From assembly GCF_029167645.1 (NCBI RefSeq), contig NZ_CP119147.1:2418001-2482000 (forward strand): a stretch of DNA of 64,000 nt. Reading direction: 5' to 3'. Both the position numbers and the translations under genes were made by a program. Shown here in pieces: positions 58,817 to 64,000 of this stretch (its first letter is position 1; every line of letters begins with the position of its first letter). This stretch comes from Streptomyces sp. AM 2-1-1 (GTDB lineage Bacteria > Actinomycetota > Actinomycetes > Streptomycetales > Streptomycetaceae). The notes beneath the pieces are model-generated. The model saw only the letters and a program-made list of their open reading frames with translations, had not been told where the DNA came from and did not search any database.

Positions 58817-59128
58817 TCAGGCGGCCTCGGTGGCGCCGAGCATCGCGGACGCGTGCTCCACCGGGTCGAGAACGCGGGTGGGCGCGGGGGCCTGGGGAAG
58901 GCCGCGGCAGGTGAAGCCGAGCTGGGTCATGGCCCGGACGACTTCGCCGGCGCTGAAATCGCGGCGGTCCTGGCGCGTGACGACCTGGCCGACCTGCTTG
59001 ACGGGGTAGGTGCGTCGGCCGATGATCACGGACTCGCCCGTCACCGGCTCGGGCGCGATGCCCTTCATCGACTCCAGGACTCCGCTCTTGGTGAGGTCGA
59101 ACGGGAAGCGGGCGATGACGAAGCGCAT
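58817..59128 (-). CDS. SCO5918-like small protein
   Basis: 103 residues from ATG 59128 with GGGAGAGG upstream. The start MRFVIARFPFDLTKSGVLES and VKQVGQVVTRQDRRDFSAGE match the SCO5918 family, which in Streptomyces commonly sits beside cold-shock and DEAD-box helicase genes. Function unknown; small basic alpha/beta protein. Here a cold-shock gene lies 890 bases upstream, and no helicase gene is visible between. Confidence 0.8.
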   Translation of the reverse strand: MRFVIARFPFDLTKSGVLESMKGIAPEPVTGESVIIGRRTYPVKQVGQVVTRQDRRDFSAGEVVRAMTQLGFTCRGLPQAPAPTRVLDPVEHASAMLGATEAA

Positions 59129-59208
59129 GGTGCCTCACAGGGAGAGGAACGGAAAAAGGAAGTAGTGCTGCGGCGGTGGAACGGCTCCGGAAAGACCCGG
59201 GCGAGGAC

Positions 59209-59460
59209 ACCCGGGGCACTGCCGTGTACGTCGACCACCGGCAAGACGTCGAGGTGGCCGTGGCGCCTCATGTGCCCGACCTCGGCCATGGTGGTCACCG
59301 GCGAGGCGAACTGCCCTCGTCCATCGAGGATATCGCGCAACCGGAGACTGTCCGAGTACGCGGAGCCGTCTCGCTCCGCCGCGGGCCGAGCCCGGGCGGC
59401 AGGTACGCCAGGAAGGCCGCTGTCGTCGCGAACGGGCAGATGCTCACTGCGGGCGCTCAA
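59209..59460 (-). pseudogene. Possible CBS-domain protein remnant
   Basis: The minus-strand frame reads LRLRDILDGRGQFASPVTTM followed by HMRRHGHLDVLPVVDVHGSA, which resembles a CBS motif (a helix, then LPVVD and a glycine turn). It has no start with a ribosome binding site and runs on both sides into non-coding-looking sequence. If real, it is a fragment. Confidence 0.25.
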
Positions 59461-59759
59461 CACCGGAATCCGACCGCGACCGCTCGGCCGACAGCACCCT
59501 CCGGGCGGTCCTGGGCGGCCGGACCACCCCATGAGCCGTGCCGCACACCGACTGCGTCGGAGCCCGCTGCGGGACCGTCGGTCACGTTGCGGTGGACGAT
59601 GGGCCTCCTGGCACCAGCGGCATCCTTCGATACCCCTTTTCCGCATTTTCCGCACACCGCATCCGGCACGGAATTTCGGTAAGGGAATAGCAGTGCCGGG
59701 TACCAAGATCGAATGGCGCACACGGCCCGACCGGAATCTTGAGGCGAATGCGGCGCGAA

Positions 59760-59804
59760 ATGTTCGACCGCGACATGTTCGACCGCGACACGTTCGACCG
59801 CGAC
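59760..59804. repeat. Three tandem copies of a 15-bp unit
   Basis: Units 59760-59774 and 59775-59789 are identical (ATGTTCGACCGCGAC); 59790-59804 differs at one base. Five-codon period would give MFDRD repeats on the plus strand, but the surrounding ORF has no coding support. Confidence 0.85.
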
Positions 59805-60019
59805 ACGGAGACGACGGAACGAATGATCTCGCACGACGTGACATACCGGACGTCGGTCCGTAGCACAAATTTCGAAAAAGGTTCCGACGCGAAGAAGTGC
59901 CGGGCCGCGTGCTGTGTGCTGGGTGCTGTGTGCGGTCGATAGCACTGCGGGAAGACGATTGCGGCCGGGGCCGCGCCCGTGGGGTGACGAGCCCCGACCA
60001 CGACGTGGCACCAAAATGA

Positions 60020-60223
60020 TCAGGCGGGGGCGATGTTCTCGGCCAAGGGGCCCTTGTGGCTCGGCACGATGTCGAAGATGACCTTCTGACCTTCGAGCAG
60101 CTCACGGAAGCCCTGGGCGGCGATGTTCGAGAAGTGGGCGAACACGTCCTCGCCGCCACCGTCCTGCTCGATGAACCCGAAACCCTTGGCCGCGTTGAAC
60201 CACTTCACGGTGCCTGATGCCAT
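60020..60223 (-). CDS. Cold-shock protein (CspA family)
   Basis: 67 residues, exact length of the family, from ATG 60223 with AAAGGAG upstream. RNP1-type motif is KGFGFIEQD and RNP2-type is DVFAHFSNI, with [13 protein letters not shown] at the start. It binds single-stranded nucleic acid and acts as an RNA chaperone. The AT-richer upstream sequence (60224-60560) is likely the promoter and leader, as usual for csp genes. Confidence 0.97.
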   Translation of the reverse strand: MASGTVKWFNAAKGFGFIEQDGGGEDVFAHFSNIAAQGFRELLEGQKVIFDIVPSHKGPLAENIAPA

Positions 60224-60777
60224 GTCATGTCTCCTTTGGGGCAGTACGCCGAGATCCGTGATGTCACGTATCCGGGTCGCCACGATGGGTCGCCCTGACC
60301 GGGAAATAACCGGAAATCCACAGCTCTTCCCGTGTCCGATGATTCCGGCGCAGGCGCGTGAAGCGTCGGGAACCACGAATGCAACTGATACCGACAGTAG
60401 CATGCGGCAACAGTGCGGGTACGCCAGATGATTTCGCTCTGCTGCCCGTGGTAAACACACTCCGCGCAAGGCACACCAAACCCTGACCTCACGGCCACAG
60501 ATATTGCCCCACCAGGAACATACGGTTCCTGGCGTAAAGCCTTCGCCGTACCTGCGCCGCAGGGAGAAGACATTCTCGACGATGCTGCTTTCCCCGCGCG
60601 GTGCCGCCGACCGGGTCAGCCGCACAGGATGGCGCGAGAACCGTCCCCGCGAGGACCGCCACGCGCGAACGCCCGCTGCCCCGGTCGCCTCGGCAGGGCG
60701 CCGGCCCTCCCTTACCCGGCTCGTACGCACACAGGCCGGTGGCACCGGGAGAGCCCGGCGCCCTCCCGGCGCAAGCC
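60224..60777. promoter_or_regulatory. Upstream region of the cold-shock gene
   Basis: 554 bases to the stop of the MerR-like gene. The right half (60580-60777) is GC-rich and featureless; the left half is about 55% GC, unlike the rest of the window, and fits a csp promoter and long 5' leader. No clean -35/-10 pair can be defended. Confidence 0.45.
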
Positions 60778-61113
60778 TCAGTTCTCGGGGGTACCGGACG
60801 AGCCGGCGGCGCGGTGGTGTTCGGCGTTGATGCGCCGGGCCTCTTCGAGCTGGTCCTCGAGGATGACGATGCGGCAGGCGGCTTCGACGGGTGTTCCCTG
60901 ATCGACGAGTTCGCGGGCGCGAGCGGCGATGCGCAGCTGGTAACGCGAGTAGCGGCGGTGGCCGCCCGCGGAGCGCAGCGGGGTGATCAGGCGGGCCTCG
61001 CCGATGGCGCGCAGGAAGCCCTGGGTGGTACCGAGCATCTCGGCGGCCCGGCCCATGGTGTAGGCGGGGTAGTCGTCGTCGTCGAGACGTCCGAAGGATT
61101 CGCCTGCTGTCAC
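60778..61113 (-). CDS. MerR-like DNA-binding regulator
   Basis: 111 residues from GTG 61113 (GAGAGG five bases upstream; a GTG two codons earlier is the alternative). A MerR-type winged helix is plain: [20 protein letters not shown], then [14 protein letters not shown], then a C-terminal helical segment ([18 protein letters not shown]). The short C-terminus has no metal-binding cysteines, so a small or absent effector domain is likely. A hairpin lies just before its start, and a long leader is implied by the promoter at 61.8 kb. Confidence 0.85.
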   Translation of the reverse strand: MTAGESFGRLDDDDYPAYTMGRAAEMLGTTQGFLRAIGEARLITPLRSAGGHRRYSRYQLRIAARARELVDQGTPVEAACRIVILEDQLEEARRINAEHHRAAGSSGTPEN

Positions 61114-61139
61114 TTGCACCTCTCTGGAGAACGCGTGGA

Positions 61140-61169
61140 GGGGCCCTGGTGCTTTCACACCAGGGCCCC
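61140..61169 (-). promoter_or_regulatory. Perfect 12-bp hairpin immediately upstream of the MerR-like gene
   Basis: Arms 61140-61151 and 61158-61169 are exact reverse complements with a six-base loop. The stem ends 27 bases before the start codon, in the expected leader, so it could be an attenuator, or block the ribosome binding site region when folded. As a plain terminator it would have no visible gene to end. Confidence 0.5.
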
Positions 61170-61817
61170 GAAGGAACTGCTACACCATCTGCCGACCTCG
61201 TTACCGCGTCGGCCTTCTGTGTCCGCAAGCCCGACCGGAGTACTGCCGGGGGTGCGGGGATCGCGATTGCTTGACCGGAGACCACCTCACTATCGATGTC
61301 CTGCGGTACCCGGGTTCCAGATTTCCACCCGGGCGATCCTGATGGCGCTCAACTCCTCCGTTCTTTCCCTCTGGTTGAACCACTGATCAATGAACTGCCG
61401 ATCGAGCGGGAACTGCGTTGTTGCTGGTACTGCGAATGGCTGGTGTTGCCGATCCTGCGAACTGCTGGTGGCCTTCGTCAGCGCCACTCTTCGGCAGCCA
61501 GCCCCGTCGCCCGTCCTGCACATGCTCCGGCTTGGAACCCCACTGCCGAACTTCCCGGTACGCGCGCCCGCAGCCGACGCCTTTACCGGGGGACCTCTGA
61601 ACCTGCACTGCTGGTACTGCGCACTGCACTTCTGTACTGCTGACGGCGGCCCCTGATCACTGCGAGCCACCCGGTCCGGTCGCCAGCTCCGTCGCCCTCA
61701 TGCAACTGCTCCGGCTTCGGAACTCCACCACCGCACCGTCCTGCGAACCGCTCTCGCGGGTACTGCGGCCCAGCAGTTCATCTCTGCGGGGCTTGCTCGA
61801 TCTCGACTACAAGAGAA
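61170..61817 (-). promoter_or_regulatory. Long leader with repeated GCAGTACCAGCA elements
   Basis: About 650 bases without a supported gene between the promoter at 61.8 kb and the hairpin. On the minus strand the motif CGCAGTACCAGCA occurs at about 61424-61436 and 61610-61622, with several partial relatives (GCAGTACC, CAGTACAG) between. Their function is unknown. Confidence 0.4.
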
Positions 61818-61846
61818 ACCCTAGCGACAGCACCACCCAATGTCTA
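61818..61846 (-). promoter_or_regulatory. Sigma-70-type promoter reading toward the MerR-like gene
   Basis: On the minus strand TAGACA (61846-61841) is separated by exactly 17 bases from TAGGGT (61823-61818), a good match to the housekeeping-type promoter of Streptomyces. Transcription would start near 61811 and reach the MerR-like gene after ~700 bases. Confidence 0.6.
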
Positions 61847-62042
61847 CTCCGGCCGCTATAGATTTTCGCGCGCCGAACCCGCAGAGAGTCGACACCGGCA
61901 GGTGGGGAGGGGCAGGCCGACGCTCCGCCTCCTGACCGATCCGACGGAACGGGAGACCGGCCCGTTCGCCTACTCCACCCCGGCACGCATGTCCCAGCCC
62001 GACCGGCGCCGCTCGGAGTGGACGGCCAACGAGTCATCCCGG

Positions 62043-62300
62043 CGTCGACGACGGCGAGCCGGTCGCATGGATCCACCTGGCCGAGGTGGTGGAGCGCGCC
62101 GAGCGAGATGACGCGCCCACCGTGATCACCCGACGGGGCAAGCAGGTCGCGGCCGTCGTCTCCGTCGAGGTGCTGCGCGAGTACCAGAATGGGAAGAGCG
62201 CGAGATCAACCGGATCGTCGACGACCGCATGGCCAAGGCGGCACCCGGCATACCGATCGAGGACATCATCACGAGGGAGACGCCGGCACGCGGTGAGTGA
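62043..62300 (+). pseudogene. Phd/YefM-type antitoxin, frameshifted
   Basis: VDDGEPVAWIHLAEVVERAE then TVITRRGKQVAAVVSVEVLR is clearly a Phd/YefM-like antitoxin core. At ~62187 the frame breaks: EYQ is followed by NGKSARST instead of EWEEREINRIVDDRMAKAAP, which continues in the next frame to GE-stop at 62300. One missing base (CAGAATGG for CAGGAATGG) accounts for it. No start codon with a ribosome binding site is visible for the N-terminal part, so it may also be truncated. Confidence 0.75.
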
Positions 62301-62556
62301 GTACCGAACCGTCTTCTGGTCAGAGGCACAGGCCGAGCTCCGGAAGATCCCTTGCGACATGACCCTGCGCACCCTGGCCAAACCGACCGAGCTGGAGAGC
62401 GACCCCCTCGGCCGTGCCACCACGGCGCTCGCGTCAGAGCCAGAACGCCGTCGACCGCGGGTCGGCGACTACCGGATCGTCGGCACGATCGACCAGGGAG
62501 AGCCAGTGGTGTGGATCGTCCACGTCGGGCATCACTCCACCGTTGACGACACCTGA
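62293..62556 (+). CDS. RelE/ParE-type toxin, possibly inactive
   Basis: 87 residues from GTG 62293, overlapping the antitoxin stop by eight bases as in RelBE operons. It has the RelE-like order: SEYRTVFWSEAQAELRKIP, RRPRVGDYRIVGTIDQGE, then WIVHVGHHSTVDDT. In close relatives, as I recall, the central strand reads YRVVYTID and the end HRSTVYD; here both Tyr are lost (IVGTID and VDDT), and the last Tyr is usually needed for mRNA cleavage. If so the toxin is disarmed, which fits the broken antitoxin beside it. Confidence 0.75.
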   Translation: MSEYRTVFWSEAQAELRKIPCDMTLRTLAKPTELESDPLGRATTALASEPERRRPRVGDYRIVGTIDQGEPVVWIVHVGHHSTVDDT

Positions 62557-62973
62557 TCCCGACCGATCCAGCGTCTGAACATCCGGCGCAGGTCCAGCAG
62601 GGCCAGACCTTCGGCCGTCACAGCGCCTCCCTCATCAGGGCCGAGCAGAGGTGACTGATCGCCAGAAGGACCAGCACCGAACCAGCACGGTACGGGCGAA
62701 GAGGCCGGGCCCTTAAGAGCCCGGCCCTTTCTGCTCCGCTTGTTCGCCACGTCAGCGACGTGCTGTTGTTCCATCCGCTCACACGTTGCAGCGGAACGTC
62801 TGCGGACTGATCCTGACCTGCGGCGGAGCCCCATCCAGGGCTCTGAACTGGGGTTTCTTCGTTGACATGCGTTGGCTCCCGACGGCCGTTTACGGGTGTC
62901 CTGCGGACTGGCCGGGCACCCCGGGCAGAGAAATGCATGGCACACCGGCGGGACCTCCAAGGAGACTGCGCAG
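62557..62973. other. Spacer between toxin and CPCC gene
   Basis: 417 bases without a supported gene. Besides the hairpin listed separately there is a TTGACA at 62862 without a matching -10, and the ribosome binding site AAGGAG of the next gene at its right end. Confidence 0.45.
62702..62727 (+). terminator. Hairpin with T-rich tail downstream of the toxin
   Basis: Nine-base arms 62702-62710 and 62719-62727 pair around an eight-base loop, followed by TTTCT. It lies about 150 bases after the toxin stop and is one of few hairpins in the window with a T-rich tail. Confidence 0.6.
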
Positions 62974-63360
62974 GTGAGCGATTCCTACCCCTGCCCATGC
63001 TGCGGGCACCGCGTGCTTGGCGAGATGCCCGGCTCGTACGAGATCTGCCCCGTCTGCTTCTGGGAGGACGACGGGGTCCAGTTCCGCTGGCCGACCATGG
63101 GCGGCGGCGCGAACAAGGTCTCCTTGATCGCGGCCCAGCGGAACTACCAGGACTTGGGCGCCTGCGACGAGCACGGCCGCCGGTTCGTCCGCCCACCGGC
63201 CGAGGACGAGCTGCTCGACCCCGCCTGGCGCCCCATCGATCTGACCCGGGACTCCTTCGAGGACTGGGCAGCCGAGGACTGCGCCCCGTGGCCCGAGGAC
63301 CTCTCGGTGCTCTGCTGGTGGCTCCCCACATTCTGGCGCCGGGACCATTCCGCGTCATGA
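62974..63360 (+). CDS. CPCC-type cysteine-rich protein
   Basis: 128 residues from GTG 62974 with AAGGAG nine bases upstream. The N-terminus YPCPCCGHRVL with CPVCFWEDD 18 residues on matches the Cys_rich_CPCC family (two CxxC-type knuckles, likely zinc). Members occur near toxin/immunity and recombination-prone loci but their function is unknown. The stop overlaps the start of the HEAT-like gene as ATGA. Confidence 0.85.
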   Translation: MSDSYPCPCCGHRVLGEMPGSYEICPVCFWEDDGVQFRWPTMGGGANKVSLIAAQRNYQDLGACDEHGRRFVRPPAEDELLDPAWRPIDLTRDSFEDWAAEDCAPWPEDLSVLCWWLPTFWRRDHSAS

Positions 63361-64000
63361 CCTCCCACATCGAGACACTCGTCCAGCAGCTCCACGGCGA
63401 GGCCGCCGCGTCCTACGACGCCCGCGCGGAGCTGATCTGGATCGGCGCCGACGCCATACCCGCCGTCATCGACGGCCTGCCTTCCCTCGGCGGCTTCGGT
63501 CAGCTGACCGCCATCGAGGTCTTCGAGCTGGACAGCGACAACCCGACCGTCCGCGATGGACGGCCATGGCCCTGGCGAGCCTGGAGATCGACGGCGCCAT
63601 CAAGCCCCTGCGCCACGCCTATCGCGCCTGCCTGGAACGGGCGACCCCTCCGGACTGGACCGAGTCTGTCGGCATCCGCTGGGCCCTGACCGAACTCGGC
63701 GCACGCACCCCGTCATCCCGCCGCGCGCCCACGAGCCACCGCTGCGGACAACGCCCCCGGCTGGCCTTCAGCCCACTTCACCGAGCTCCTCAACGACCTG
63801 GCCGACCACGCCCAGGTGATCCTCTACTCACAGTTCTGGCGAGCGGACGCCGGCCGCCCGTACGGCGTCCCCGGCCCCGGCCCCGGCCCCGGCCCGGGAA
63901 CTCGACTGGACCGCGCCCTGGGAGCACCTGACCGAGGAAGCCCGCGCCTGGTCCCTCCTGGAAACCACCGAAGCCCCCGTCGGCGACAACATCTTCGTCG
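63357..64000 (+). pseudogene. HEAT-like repeat protein, multiply frameshifted, runs off the window
   Basis: ATG 63357 overlaps the CPCC stop (ATGA). The frame codes for about 65 residues (MTSHIETLVQQL, AELIWIGADAIPAVIDGLPS), then breaks at ~63557 and resumes in the next frame as MALASLEIDGAIKPLRHAYR and WTESVGIRWALTELGART. It breaks again near 63710 (TPVIPPRAHEPP), returns as AHFTELLNDLADHAQVILYS, and once more before ELDWTAPWEHLTEEARAWSL near the end. The breaks I can pin down are one-base losses, at AA->A (63557) and in a C run (~63708). Read together, the frames give a HEAT-like protein of ~210 residues so far, common in Streptomyces. Confidence 0.7.

Larger units (their letters stand above)
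59129..60019. other. 890-base spacer upstream of the SCO5918-like gene
   Basis: No intact gene. It contains a possible CBS-domain remnant (about 59209-59460, minus), a 15-bp triple repeat and an AT-rich stretch (59600-59900) unlike the rest of the chromosome. Many frames are short and their codon use is poor. Confidence 0.5.

Noticed and set aside
59739..59942. 67-residue plus-strand ORF with MFDRD repeats
   Set aside because: Poor codon use, no ribosome binding site and AT-rich surroundings; the repeats are better read as a minisatellite.
61387..61670. Small ORFs on both strands in the leader of the MerR-like gene
   Set aside because: They have no family similarity, no ribosome binding site and low third-position GC; they coincide with the repeat elements.

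Overview
The window is high-GC actinobacterial chromosome and almost certainly Streptomyces. Codon third positions are G/C-rich, GTG starts are common, long antisense frames are open, and several genes are Streptomyces hallmarks: a bldK-type oligopeptide ABC operon beside typA, several SpoIIE-type phosphatases with RsbW-like ATPase domains, GvpU, an SCO5918-like protein and an Fxs-type cyclophane RiPP locus. All assignments come from reading the sequence and recalled family knowledge; no database was searched.

Layout. 1-2.6 kb: the 3' part of an S9 peptidase and a convergent membrane protein. 2.7-15.3 kb: two back-to-back oligopeptide ABC importers on the minus strand. The promoter-distal one runs solute-binding protein, permease, permease, ATPase, ATPase; the other has the bldKA-KB-KC-KD-KE order and is preceded by a possible leader ORF. 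A perfect 19-bp hairpin separates them. 16-20.8 kb: typA and a third, unusual peptide-binding lipoprotein with tandem repeats. 21-23.6 kb: a MarR-MFS-isochorismatase-like operon with a palindromic operator candidate. 24-31.5 kb: an envelope-stress-like pair (TPM-domain protein and PspA), a PAS-GAF-SpoIIE-HATPase phosphatase, an RsbW-like kinase, a Nudix hydrolase and a small SPOR-like protein. 31.8-37.6 kb: an NCS1 permease with a Cys-rich tail, a GntR/UTRA regulator and a secreted GH65 enzyme.

37.6-50.2 kb is the most interesting region. A radical SAM maturase (FxsB type) and a HExxH-motif peptide hydroxylase are transcribed divergently from a 72-residue precursor and a 1235-residue FxsT-like protein. 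A protein of unknown function, two P-loop NTPases and a membrane protein follow. The precursor does not end in the canonical FxSxx tail, and both nucleotide-binding loops of the FxsT-like protein lack the Walker A lysine, so this looks like a variant Fxs system. 50.2-56.8 kb: a cation/proton antiporter, an RsbQ-RsbP-like hydrolase/phosphatase pair, three very small proteins with strong ribosome binding sites, and a GAF-SpoIIE phosphatase.

56.8-64 kb is gene-poor and decaying. It holds a frameshifted alcohol dehydrogenase remnant, tandem repeats, GvpU, an SCO5918-like protein, a cold-shock protein, a MerR-like regulator behind a long leader, a broken RelBE-type toxin-antitoxin pair, a CPCC cysteine-rich protein and a multiply frameshifted HEAT-like gene that runs out of the window.
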